DNA from: Pedobacter sp. AK013
GTDB taxonomy: Bacteria; Bacteroidota; Bacteroidia; Sphingobacteriales; Sphingobacteriaceae
Direction: 5' to 3'
NCBI RefSeq assembly: GCF_014205835.1
Contig: NZ_JACHCQ010000017.1
Coordinates: 1 to 64,000, forward strand
Length of the DNA: 64,000 nt
Shown: one piece after another, positions 44,349 to 52,982 of the stretch
How the letters are laid out: the number at the start of each line of letters is the position of its first letter
Position numbering within the stretch: the first letter of the stretch is position 1
The notes under the pieces: model-generated
What the model was told of the DNA's origin: nothing
The model's database searches: none
The model's input: only the letters and a program-made list of their open reading frames with translations
Translations under genes and position numbers: made by a program

Positions 44349-44855
44349 TTAAATTTGCATTTCGAATAAACTAACTGGCTTATGATGATAGTGTGCCGGG
44401 AGCTGATCGGTATTGCTTAACTCATGTAGCCCTAAAAAATCAAATCCAAATTTTTGATAGTGTTGAATAAGTCCCTCGTTTTCACCAACGGTATCTAACC
44501 TAACAAAGCATTTAGCATTTGCTTTGGCATATTCTTTTGCCCAGTTTACAATCGTGCCAACCAGGTTCTGTCCTCTGAAATCTGGATTTGTAGCAATGCG
44601 GTGAATATAGATGGCTGGATTGAGGTTCTTTTCTTCCCATATTTGCGGATCGCTAAAAGTAGTTGCCCAAATACAGGCTACCTGTCCGTTAATGATTATT
44701 TTCCATTGCCTGTTTTCCTTAATTTCTGTTTCGATCATTGAAAGTTCAAATTTGGGCCAATGAACGCTATATTTCGTTTTCTGGAAATCGGTTGCAATTT
44801 CGTATAAGCGGAAGATTTCTGCTATATCGTGTATTGTACTATTTTCTATCCGCAT
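44349..44855 (-). CDS. GNAT-family N-acetyltransferase
   Basis: The 168-residue GNAT enzyme has the acetyl-CoA-binding motif IYIHRIATNPDFRGQNLVGT (Q/R-x-x-G-x-G/A form) followed by AKCFVRLDTVGENEGLIQHYQKFGF, the typical late motif. It starts 2 bases after the PaiB gene ends, so it is in the same operon as PaiB and the EamA transporter. PaiA/PaiB pairs in Bacillus likewise combine a GNAT and an FMN-split-barrel protein, so a detoxifying acetylation of polyamines or related amines is a reasonable guess. Confidence 0.9.
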   Translation of the reverse strand: MRIENSTIHDIAEIFRLYEIATDFQKTKYSVHWPKFELSMIETEIKENRQWKIIINGQVACIWATTFSDPQIWEEKNLNPAIYIHRIATNPDFRGQNLVGTIVNWAKEYAKANAKCFVRLDTVGENEGLIQHYQKFGFDFLGLHELSNTDQLPAHYHHKPVSLFEMQI

Positions 44856-44857
44856 GG

Positions 44858-45469
44858 TTATGGCTTTAGGTTTTTAATGAATGGAGCCAGCTCTCTTTCA
44901 ACAGCATTGTTGCTATTTTCGAGCTGCGCTACAATGTTTTTTCGTTCTTGTTCCGATTTGTTCTGGCTTAATTTTTTCTTTCCCTGAATATTGTTTACTT
45001 CCATTTCGAAAGCTACAATTCCCTGCATCATACCTTGTTTAAATTTTTCTGAAAGACTATCCCATTGTAAGAGATATTCTTTTTCATAATACCTAATCAT
45101 TTCTTTTAGTGCCTCTTCTTTAGCTTTTTCATCGCTAATAATATGGGCTTTTCCATAAGCATGCACGCTAATATAATCCCACGTGGGTACACTTTCGTGT
45201 TTTTCGTAATGGCTGGGAGAGATATAAGCATGTGGCTCGGCGAATATAATAAGTGAAGTATACTGCTCAATATATTTCACTTGCTCATTAGCTTTTGCAA
45301 AGTGGCCGCTAATTAACACTTTCCCATTTTTCTCATTTACAACAAAAGGTAGTTGAGTGGCTATTGGTAAATTATTGTGGCTGGTAATGATCGTGGCAAA
45401 GCTATATCTTTTCATAAAGGCAATTTGCTCACTTTGGTTATCAAACTTAAAATTATTGGATATCAACAT
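44858..45469 (-). CDS. PaiB-family FMN-binding protein
   Basis: The 203-residue protein has the PaiB features: HNNLPIATQLPFVVNEKNGK, HFAKANEQVKYI and the hallmark FAEPHAYISPSHYEKHESVP with TWDYISVHAYGKAHI. This is the FMN-split-barrel family named for a Bacillus transcriptional repressor, though many members may be enzymes. It lies 30 bases behind the EamA gene in one operon. Confidence 0.93.
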   Translation of the reverse strand: MLISNNFKFDNQSEQIAFMKRYSFATIITSHNNLPIATQLPFVVNEKNGKVLISGHFAKANEQVKYIEQYTSLIIFAEPHAYISPSHYEKHESVPTWDYISVHAYGKAHIISDEKAKEEALKEMIRYYEKEYLLQWDSLSEKFKQGMMQGIVAFEMEVNNIQGKKKLSQNKSEQERKNIVAQLENSNNAVERELAPFIKNLKP

Positions 45470-45499
45470 ATTTATTAAATTTTGAAGGATAGGTTATGA

Positions 45500-46390
45500 T
45501 TATTTAGCAAACTTTTTTGAGCCCGCAACACAGAGGATCACGCCAACTGTAATGGCTAGCATATCCATACTTACTTTTTCATGTAGCAGGGTAGTGGCAA
45601 GGGCCAATCCAAAAAAGGGCTGAAGGAGCTGGAGCTGTCCAACTGCTGCGGTTCCGCCCTGCGCGAGGCCTCTGTACCAGAAAATAAACCCAATGAACAT
45701 GCTAAAGAGCGAGATATAGGCAAGGCTCAACCAGGCAGCAGTACCTACCTCGGCAAATGAAATTGGTTGGTAAATGAACATTAAGGGCAACATTAATGGG
45801 AACGAGAGCACCAATGCCCAGGAAATTACCTGCCAACCACCCAATGTTTTAGATAACTTTGCACCTTCAGCATAGCCAAGTCCGCATAGAACAATGGCCA
45901 GTAACATTAAAATATCGCCGATTGGTGCAGCATTAATTCCCTGATAAATGGCATAGCCAATTACCAGCAAACTGCCCATAATTGAGAAAAACCAAAATAT
46001 GGGTTTAGGCCGTTCGCCTCCCCGTAAAACGGCAAAAGTGGCTGTAACCATAGGTAAAAGACCTAAAAATACCAACGAATGTGCCGAAGTAATGTGCTGC
46101 AAAGCAAGCGCACTTAACAGCGGAAAGCCGATTACTGCACCCAGAGCCACAATTATGAGCGAGATTAAATGTTTGGCTGATGGTCGTTTTTCTCTAAATG
46201 CAATTAATACACCAAGTGCAAGGAGTGCAGCTATAGATGCACGGGCAACGGTTACAAAAATAGGGCTCATATCCATTACTGCTAATCTTGTGGCTGGCAT
46301 AGAACCGCTAAAGATAAGTACGGCGATAAACCCGTTAAGCCAACCACCTGAAATATGATCTTTGTTTAGCTTAATTACTGCTGCTTTCAT
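45500..46390 (-). CDS. EamA/DMT-family transporter
   Basis: The 296-residue protein has ten predicted helices in two EamA repeats. MPATRLAVMDMSPIFVTVAR in helix 2 and LAYISLFSMFIGFIFWYRGL in the second repeat are typical of the RhaT/YdcZ-like drug/metabolite exporters. It is first in the operon with paiB and the GNAT gene and divergent from the MocR regulator. Export of an amino acid or amine is likely, by family. Confidence 0.92.
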   Translation of the reverse strand: MKAAVIKLNKDHISGGWLNGFIAVLIFSGSMPATRLAVMDMSPIFVTVARASIAALLALGVLIAFREKRPSAKHLISLIIVALGAVIGFPLLSALALQHITSAHSLVFLGLLPMVTATFAVLRGGERPKPIFWFFSIMGSLLVIGYAIYQGINAAPIGDILMLLAIVLCGLGYAEGAKLSKTLGGWQVISWALVLSFPLMLPLMFIYQPISFAEVGTAAWLSLAYISLFSMFIGFIFWYRGLAQGGTAAVGQLQLLQPFFGLALATTLLHEKVSMDMLAITVGVILCVAGSKKFAK

Positions 46391-46440
46391 GTTTTTTGAT
46401 TTCTTAATTCAAAGGTGCAAAGGTAAAAGTGATAAATACA

Positions 46441-46476
46441 GTATCAGTTTTGTATATTTGTATGGGTACAGTTTTG
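46441..46476. promoter_or_regulatory. Direct repeats in the MocR/EamA divergent promoter
   Basis: CAGTTTTG occurs at 46445-46452 and again at 46469-46476, 24 bases apart in the same orientation. Both are preceded by GTA (GTATCAGTTTTG, GTACAGTTTTG). MocR-type regulators commonly bind direct repeats. TATATTTG at 46453-46460 fits the -7 consensus TAnnTTTG for the rightward gene. Confidence 0.55.
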
Positions 46477-46482
46477 GTGATT

Positions 46483-47895
46483 ATGGAAAAAGTTTACAGG
46501 TATAATGAAATAGTAAGTGGAATTGCCACACAGATTAAAGACGGTATTCTGAGAGCTGGAGATAAACTTCCGTCTGTTAGAATGCTCTGCAAAGAATATG
46601 CAGTAGGCATGAATACGGCAAAAAGGGTGTTTTTGGAACTCGAAGCCCAGTCGCTGGTTGAGGCCAAGCCACAATCAGGTTTTTTTGTAAGTAACCGTAG
46701 GGTAGAACGGCTTCCGCTGCCTGCAGTTAGTAAGCCATCGCTAATTGCAAATCATCGTGAACCGAGCGAACTGAGTAGCCAGGTTTATTCAAGCATTGGT
46801 CGCGATGATTTAACCCTTTTTTCAATTGGTGTCCCATCTGGTAGCTTATTGCCGTTGGCAAAACTCAAAAAAGAGATAATTTATGCTACAAGGGCGCTTA
46901 AAGAAGGAGGGACAGAATATGAACCACTGCAGGGTAATGTTAAGTTACGCAGAATGGTTGCGGTACGCTCGCTAGCTTGGGGAGGAAATCTTCATGAAGA
47001 TGATTTGATTACGACTGCCGGGGGAATGAATGCATTAGCTTTTTGCCTGATGGCCTTAGGGAAGCCAGGTGATACAGTAGCCATAGAAAGCCCTTGTTAT
47101 CCTGGAATTCTTCAACTGGTAATCAGTTTGGGTTTAAAAGTACTGGAACTGCCTACGCATCCGGTTACAGGCATTGAAATAGATGCGCTTAAGAAAGTAG
47201 TAGCTAAAATTGATATTTGCCTTTTAATACCTAATTTTAATACACCATTAGGCAGCTGTATGCCTGAAGAACACAAAAAAGAAGTCGTTCAGCTTTTGGC
47301 TGCAAATGATATTCCGCTTATTGAGGACGATATTTATGGTGATCTTTATTTCGGTACGCAACGACCAAGATGCTGCAAATCATTTGATACAGCAGGTAAT
47401 GTATTGTGGTGCAGCGCAGTTTCGAAAACCTTGGCGCCAGGGTACCGCGTAGGTTGGGTAGCACCCGGAAAGTATAAAGAAAAACTACTTAAACTAAAAC
47501 TGGTACATGCCATTGCCTCAACTTCTGTTATTCACGAGGCTGTTGGTAATTTCCTCAAGACTGGGCGGTACGATCGGCATTTGCACCAACTCCGTCGTAC
47601 CTTACAGCACAATTACCAACATTTTATAGATGCGGTTACCGAATATTTTCCAGAAGGTACAAAAACAACCCGGCCGCAGGGTGGGCTAGCCATATGGATA
47701 GAATTTAATAAAGAAGTTGATACTGTTAAACTGTATGAATTGGCAATGAAACAAAAAATCAGCATTGCCCCAGGCCCTATGTTTACGTTGCAAAATCAAT
47801 ATCAGAACTGTATACGCCTATGTATTGGTCTTCCATGGTCAGATGAACTTAAATTTAAGCTGAAACAATTGGGTAATCTGGTAAAAATGATGTGA
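46483..47895 (+). CDS. MocR/PdxR-type regulator (GntR DNA-binding domain fused to aminotransferase fold)
   Basis: The 470-residue protein has a GntR winged helix (YNEIVSGIATQIKDGILRAG; DKLPSVRMLCKEYAVGMNTA) at residues 5-70. A fold-type I aminotransferase domain follows (about 110-465) with the PLP lysine in SAVSKTLAPGYRVGW and the cofactor-stacking IPNFNTPLGSCMP region. The ATG at 46483 was chosen because MEKVYRYNEI matches the family start; the frame opens further upstream. Divergent from the EamA-PaiB-GNAT operon, which it probably controls in response to PLP or an amino compound. Confidence 0.93.
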   Translation: MEKVYRYNEIVSGIATQIKDGILRAGDKLPSVRMLCKEYAVGMNTAKRVFLELEAQSLVEAKPQSGFFVSNRRVERLPLPAVSKPSLIANHREPSELSSQVYSSIGRDDLTLFSIGVPSGSLLPLAKLKKEIIYATRALKEGGTEYEPLQGNVKLRRMVAVRSLAWGGNLHEDDLITTAGGMNALAFCLMALGKPGDTVAIESPCYPGILQLVISLGLKVLELPTHPVTGIEIDALKKVVAKIDICLLIPNFNTPLGSCMPEEHKKEVVQLLAANDIPLIEDDIYGDLYFGTQRPRCCKSFDTAGNVLWCSAVSKTLAPGYRVGWVAPGKYKEKLLKLKLVHAIASTSVIHEAVGNFLKTGRYDRHLHQLRRTLQHNYQHFIDAVTEYFPEGTKTTRPQGGLAIWIEFNKEVDTVKLYELAMKQKISIAPGPMFTLQNQYQNCIRLCIGLPWSDELKFKLKQLGNLVKMM

Positions 47896-47960
47896 TCTAC
47901 TACTGGCATGTACTGAAATTACGGCCAATTGTAGTTTAATGCCGATACTTCTATATTTGA

Positions 47961-48098
47961 TTAAGAATTTGCACTTTCTGGCTCAGGAGTGTTCGGTGTT
48001 TCACCCAAAGGCGCTATGCCGCAAGCTGCCCATATAAATTTAAAAATATTTAGAAATTCGCATTGGATATCCCTGTCAGATTGTATTTCGTTTTCCAT
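47961..48098 (-). CDS. Possible 45-residue peptide downstream of the lodB-like gene
   Basis: An ATG frame of 45 codons (MENEIQSDRDIQCEF, then FKFIWAACGIAPLGETPNTP and an acidic, Pro-rich end). It has a hydrophobic centre containing one Trp and a nearby Cys, and a polar tail. There is no strong ribosome-binding site. It follows the lodB-like gene by 109 bases on the same strand, in an otherwise empty 312-base gap. I do not recognise it; coding is possible but unproven. Confidence 0.35.
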   Translation of the reverse strand: MENEIQSDRDIQCEFLNIFKFIWAACGIAPLGETPNTPEPESANS

Positions 48099-48207
48099 AT
48101 TGTGCCGCTTTAATCTGATTATAAAACAAAGAAAGGCTAATTTTGTGTTAACGAAGATAATCTCTTAATGTAAGTATACTGTTGCGTAAATGTTAAGGAT
48201 TATATTT

Positions 48208-49230
48208 TTAACCATTAAAAGAAGATTCGGCGTAATATTTATTTAACTGACTTACCTTATCCCTGAAAACCTGCTGGAACCATTGCTGGTAATGCGAACC
48301 GGCAATGGCTTCCGAATGTTCTTTGCTAAAAATCCCGGCAATAGTATCGGCAGCAAAGATTCCCGACATTACAGACATCAATATTCCCTGACCAGATGAA
48401 GGGTCTAATAATCCTGCCGCATCTCCACATAAAAAAATACGATCAGTGTAAACCTGGTTGTACAATCTCCACCTCATACTGTGTATTTGGATAGGTGAAA
48501 CCAGTGAAGCATTTAGTAAGGCCACAGGAGCTTGGTAGATTTTGTTTTTCCCAGTCGATACCTGTGTCCAAGTGCAATAATGATTAATTTCTGGTGCCAG
48601 CCATAGCCAATTCTGTCCATATTTCTGGAAAGATGTTTTTAAACTGGCCATCTGGTTGTTATTGGTTATCCGGCTGAGTCCACTCCAGCAAATAATAGGA
48701 TTGGAAAAATTTGTTTTACCGATCTTTAATAATTTACCTGCTACCTGCTCTTTACCGCTACCATCAATTATAAATCTCGATTTAATCTGGTTTCCTGTTG
48801 AAGTATTTACTATTATATAATCTTTTTCCCTTTTGATGGTTTTGATCTTTTCGCCAGTTATGGTATTTAAGCCATAAGAAAGTGCCACCGAAAAAAGGCT
48901 TTTTACAAATCCAGGTTTATCAATATGGGTACCGGTCCAGGCGCCATTTTCATCCCTACCTAATTCTTGAAAAAGTTCACCATCATAAATTCTGGTATAA
49001 GTGCCTCTAGAATTGGAAGTAATTGCTTTATCGGCAGAAAGCATATTCATGAGCGTATCCAGGCCAGGATGAACACTCTCAGCAGGTGTAGACTGGAATG
49101 GATAATCCAGCTTAGTAATATCTCCCGTTATCATCACACAGTTTAATTCATGTTGCAAACAGCGTATGGCTGAGGAAAGACCTGCTGTACCCGCACCAAT
49201 TAGGATAACATCATAAACTTTCTCAATCAT
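48208..49230 (-). CDS. LodB-like FAD-dependent monooxygenase
   Basis: The 340-residue flavoprotein has a dinucleotide-binding start VYDVILIGAGTAGLSSAIRC and the second FAD motif DRIFLCGDAAGLLDPSSGQG, as in tryptophan-halogenase and LodB-like enzymes. LodB/GoxB proteins hydroxylate a Trp in their partner oxidase to build the cysteine tryptophylquinone cofactor. The Met at 49230 overlaps the stop of the lodA-like gene by 8 bases, which suggests translational coupling. Function is inferred from this pairing. Confidence 0.85.
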   Translation of the reverse strand: MIEKVYDVILIGAGTAGLSSAIRCLQHELNCVMITGDITKLDYPFQSTPAESVHPGLDTLMNMLSADKAITSNSRGTYTRIYDGELFQELGRDENGAWTGTHIDKPGFVKSLFSVALSYGLNTITGEKIKTIKREKDYIIVNTSTGNQIKSRFIIDGSGKEQVAGKLLKIGKTNFSNPIICWSGLSRITNNNQMASLKTSFQKYGQNWLWLAPEINHYCTWTQVSTGKNKIYQAPVALLNASLVSPIQIHSMRWRLYNQVYTDRIFLCGDAAGLLDPSSGQGILMSVMSGIFAADTIAGIFSKEHSEAIAGSHYQQWFQQVFRDKVSQLNKYYAESSFNG

Positions 49231-51991
49231 ATTGCCAATTAAGTTCAGCTTGGCCACCAAGATCTTTAGCAAGGAGTTTACACCAGGCTAAGCGGTTTTG
49301 TGTAACCTGGCAAATAACCAGGTAATCAAAGTCCATTCTTCTACGCTTGCTATTGGGAGCTACCCAATTATATGTATGCGGATCTTCTGATTCATCATAC
49401 TTAGGTTTTGCGAACAGATAGAGGTATCCACTACCTTTAATTCCATCTTTAGGTAATATTGACCATTGTTTCGACTGCCCGACAAGATTTTCGGGTATGC
49501 CTATTCCAAGAGCTCCTGCACCCCAGTCTGTAACTTTCTCTGCGCTGATTAGCCAAAGCTTCGAGAATCTAAATGTATTACCCTCAACAGCTGTTTTACA
49601 CTTTCTAAGGCATTCTATACGGGCCATCAATTCCTGGCAATCTATATTCCTGATTAACGACATGTTAAAGCCAACAGCTGGATTTAGCAAGTTTTCTACA
49701 TAGTCTGCACGCCCGATATCTGTAAAGTTGATCCGAAACCCCTCCTTAATATAGTCTAAGAATGGGCCTTGTTCGCCATCCCAGCCATAACTTTCTTTAA
49801 GCTTGGTTTTAGGGTCAAAAAGCCCTGGATGGCCCTTATGAATGCCAATCTCCTCATCAAGTAGGGGAATAGCTGTAGGTGGAACTGTTTTATCGGTTAA
49901 ATGAAGTCCCTTTTTTTGTGGAGTAGGTAATGCTGTTAATGAGCCTTGAAAAGTTCTCGCGGCATCGGGCGAAGCCACTGGCCACATACCATTGGCGGCA
50001 GCACAAAGTTTCATATCCTCTGGAAAGGGCGATCCCAGGCCAAATGTAGCAAGAAATGTGTCGTTTTTGTCATGATCGGGAGACGAATAAGATGCTTCCC
50101 AGCCTGGAGCAAATACAAAGGCAGCGGTATCTGGCAAGAAACTGGTAGACATATAATCCCGTAATTCAGGCGATTTATATTCTTCCTTTCCGCTATAGTT
50201 TCCGTTAATAGCTTTTCCTGCACTTGATAAAATAGCCAGCATAGTGTTTTGAAGCTGATGCCCATTGATGTTTTCTGGGATACGAAATGCAGATCTACTT
50301 TGGTTAACAGCATCCATAATGTATGGATTTGGCTTAAGGCGGCAATAACTTAAATTCTCAATGCCACCTTCCAAAAAGCTGGTATCCGTTCTGTCGTATT
50401 TGGTCAGATCGTAACTATCGGCAAAAGGGAAAAAATCTGGAGCAGCTACAAGCGAATATGCAGGAAGGATCTTATTGTCGAGGTTTACCGCCAGAGCTCC
50501 TTTAATTTTACAAGAAATACTGCCCTCACAGATATTGTCTTCAAATAAGGCGGTTTTATAACAGCCATTTTCAATCTCAGCTTCGAAATTACTGGTATGT
50601 GCGCCCATATTTTCATACTGGCTGAAATCTGCCGATACTTTATTTCTGATGTTTAAAAACATGGGGACATTTCTTGGCGCATTAAGTCGGGTGGCTTTCA
50701 AACTTGGATAAATGCCCTCAGTGAGGATGTAATCAAGGATGTCTAAATTTTTATTTTTTAAAAGTTTAAGCGATGTATACCTCCTATCAGATTTTAATCC
50801 TTTTCCTTGCTTCGGCTTTACATTAATGCCCACAATTAATCCATCTTGTTTTGCAACCGATAATAATTTTGCCGGAAAAGCGCTTACCAATAGAGAAGAG
50901 CCCTGCTTTTCAACATCAACTAAGTGGTTGTTGCTTGCAGGCTGTAAAGTTCCATCACTACTCGAATTGCTTTTACGAATAAATGGAGCTTCATCGGTGC
51001 GATATGAAGCAGACATTTCTACCTGCTTGCTTACAGCTAGTTTTCGTAGTTTTTCGTTTAGGTGGCTTTCATAAAAAACAAGTTCTCCGCCATTAATTAA
51101 TAGATCTGCGTTAAATATTTTACGGATAGGTTGCAGGAAACTGCGTTGCCTAAATAATCTATCATCATTAGCTTCCTTGCTGTAAAGCGTAACAGATTTA
51201 CATGGGAGAATTTTCGCGATGAAAAGCCCAAATCTTGATGGCGTTACTGCTATTGCTTTTTGATCAATACCTACAGCTGGTGCATTAATAAAACAACGTT
51301 TTTGGGCGTCATAGTTTTTCCCATATTCGCCTATTCTAGAAATGCCTGTTCTCGAAAAAACTAAATCTGCATAAGGTAAAGGTACTTTATCTGCTGGATC
51401 TGGAGTTTTATATGTTGGATCTGGTGTTTTATATGCTGGGCGATACTCGTAAGCAAACATAGCGAGTACATAACCTTTTGGTAATTGGTTTAATGGATAT
51501 TTGAAGGTCTTTAAGGAATAAATATAATCTTCCAGCAGATCAATTTGTTGCAATGAAGGATATTGCGTAGTAGAAAATGGTATTCCATTTAAAATAGGAC
51601 GTACTCTCGGGCTAGCCAGCGCATGGTATAACAAGCTCATGGATGGGCGACAAGGTTCAATCAAACGTATTCCGGCAAAATCTTCAAATCCTGGTAAAGT
51701 ATTTAGCGGTTGAAGCGGTTGAGACAGTTTATCGATCAGATTAGTATCCGATCCATCAAATTCAACTCCGGTGATATTTTTTAGATAGGCAATCCATTGG
51801 TTATTTTTTAGCCAATCTAATAATGATATAAAATTTGTATTCACTACTGCAGGTGGGGCAGAAGGTGTTAAAAATTCAAAAATATCATCTTCTTTCTTTG
51901 CTAGTGGTTTGGTTGCTAGTACCGTTGAAGGAACTGCGCTAGCAAGCGTCAGGCCAATCCCTAAATCTTGGATAAATTTTCTGCGTTTCAT
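49223..51991 (-). CDS. LodA/GoxA-like cysteine tryptophylquinone oxidase with Tat-like signal
   Basis: The 922-residue protein is longer than LodA (about 730). It starts with a Tat-like signal (KRRKFIQDLGIGLTLASAVP). The C-terminal third carries the LodA signature: Cys663 in DMKLCAAANGMWPVASPDAA and Trp737 in SYGWDGEQGPF fit the pair that forms the quinone cofactor, and GIGIPENLVGQSKQW and the DFDYLVICQVT end also match. Such enzymes oxidise amines or amino acids and release H2O2. The N-terminal ~450 residues are unusual, so the substrate cannot be assigned. Confidence 0.82.
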   Translation of the reverse strand: MKRRKFIQDLGIGLTLASAVPSTVLATKPLAKKEDDIFEFLTPSAPPAVVNTNFISLLDWLKNNQWIAYLKNITGVEFDGSDTNLIDKLSQPLQPLNTLPGFEDFAGIRLIEPCRPSMSLLYHALASPRVRPILNGIPFSTTQYPSLQQIDLLEDYIYSLKTFKYPLNQLPKGYVLAMFAYEYRPAYKTPDPTYKTPDPADKVPLPYADLVFSRTGISRIGEYGKNYDAQKRCFINAPAVGIDQKAIAVTPSRFGLFIAKILPCKSVTLYSKEANDDRLFRQRSFLQPIRKIFNADLLINGGELVFYESHLNEKLRKLAVSKQVEMSASYRTDEAPFIRKSNSSSDGTLQPASNNHLVDVEKQGSSLLVSAFPAKLLSVAKQDGLIVGINVKPKQGKGLKSDRRYTSLKLLKNKNLDILDYILTEGIYPSLKATRLNAPRNVPMFLNIRNKVSADFSQYENMGAHTSNFEAEIENGCYKTALFEDNICEGSISCKIKGALAVNLDNKILPAYSLVAAPDFFPFADSYDLTKYDRTDTSFLEGGIENLSYCRLKPNPYIMDAVNQSRSAFRIPENINGHQLQNTMLAILSSAGKAINGNYSGKEEYKSPELRDYMSTSFLPDTAAFVFAPGWEASYSSPDHDKNDTFLATFGLGSPFPEDMKLCAAANGMWPVASPDAARTFQGSLTALPTPQKKGLHLTDKTVPPTAIPLLDEEIGIHKGHPGLFDPKTKLKESYGWDGEQGPFLDYIKEGFRINFTDIGRADYVENLLNPAVGFNMSLIRNIDCQELMARIECLRKCKTAVEGNTFRFSKLWLISAEKVTDWGAGALGIGIPENLVGQSKQWSILPKDGIKGSGYLYLFAKPKYDESEDPHTYNWVAPNSKRRRMDFDYLVICQVTQNRLAWCKLLAKDLGGQAELNWQYD

Positions 51992-52054
51992 TTAGTTGTT
52001 GGTTTAAGAGCATCAATGTTAATTTTAAAGGATGTGTGGTAGAAGGGATGAGAA

Positions 52055-52252
52055 TTATAACGAATAACAACGATCCGCTCCGGTTTTCTTTCTGCATTCT
52101 TCACAAGTAGTATAGGTTATACCGGTTTCGCTCCACCCACCGTCTTTTCTTTCGAAAACACAATATTCTCCATCTATTTTTACACATCTTAATGTAGGTA
52201 AGAAAAATAATTTATCTCTCTTAGCCTTTTTTTTTCTCATTTTTCTCATCAT
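52055..52252 (-). CDS. Small Cys-containing basic protein, 65 residues
   Basis: A very basic start (MMRKMRKKKAKRDK) is followed by a compact beta-like segment with five Cys, including TTCEEC and DRCYSL. There is no clear signal peptide. It lies between the lipoprotein gene (7-base gap) and the lodA-like gene, in the same operon. The CxxC-type spacing suggests metal binding or disulfides. I know no family. Confidence 0.55.
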   Translation of the reverse strand: MMRKMRKKKAKRDKLFFLPTLRCVKIDGEYCVFERKDGGWSETGITYTTCEECRKKTGADRCYSL

Positions 52253-52259
52253 TAATATA

Positions 52260-52982
52260 CTAAGGTTTCAAAATAATGGTGTCTTCATATCTCATAATAA
52301 GCGATACTTTATCGCGTAATACATCATCTACTGATATCACTAATGCCTTGTTGTCGCTTAGCTGATTGTCTTGTGTGAGTACAACTTTTTCAATCCGAAG
52401 GCTGTCTGATTTAAAGCTGGAGCCATATTGTTTATCCAGTAAAAAATATAGTTTGTTATTTCTCCTATTCGAGGATGTATAAGTTGAGCCTTTAGTCGCG
52501 ATACTAAAAGTTTCATCAGCAAGGAGGTAGGAACCAGATGCACGGCTGTCTAAAATTCCGTAATAAAAAGGGCTAAAACCTGTGGCAGTATCAGTATCTA
52601 ACCATGGCCGCTGCACGGTGAAAAATAAAAAGCTATTCTTGTTTCCGCTTTTTGCATCAAATAAAATAAGGTAAACATCGTACTCACTTTTGCCTCCACG
52701 ATTATAAGAAGTAAACTCATTTTTTCGCTGTTTACTTAGAACCGCCCAGTCTACAAAATGATTCTGCTCCATCCATCCTTGAAGAAAACCTGCTTTATAT
52801 ATTCTTGCAGTGGTGGCATTTTTTTCGGTGGCCAGTATAGATTTGCTTTTGCTGATCACACTTTGCAAAAACGCGTTATCAATATTTTTATTAAAGTTAA
52901 ACGGATGTTTCCTAACTGTGCAAGAAGAAACCACGGCCGCCAGTATAAAAATAATGAGCCTGCTACTATTTAACTTTAACAT
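52260..52982 (-). CDS. Hypothetical lipoprotein
   Basis: The 240-residue protein starts with a lipoprotein signal (LKLNSSRLIIFILAAVVSSC), with the lipobox Cys at about residue 20. The Met at 52982 was preferred over the longer frame because it gives a proper signal peptide. The rest is a mixed-fold domain without recognisable motifs (FVDWAVLSKQRKNEFTSYNR, FFTVQRPWLDTDTATGFSPF). Its start overlaps the end of the preceding gene by 17 bases. Possibly a partner or immunity lipoprotein for that gene product; unproven. Confidence 0.7.
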   Translation of the reverse strand: MLKLNSSRLIIFILAAVVSSCTVRKHPFNFNKNIDNAFLQSVISKSKSILATEKNATTARIYKAGFLQGWMEQNHFVDWAVLSKQRKNEFTSYNRGGKSEYDVYLILFDAKSGNKNSFLFFTVQRPWLDTDTATGFSPFYYGILDSRASGSYLLADETFSIATKGSTYTSSNRRNNKLYFLLDKQYGSSFKSDSLRIEKVVLTQDNQLSDNKALVISVDDVLRDKVSLIMRYEDTIILKP

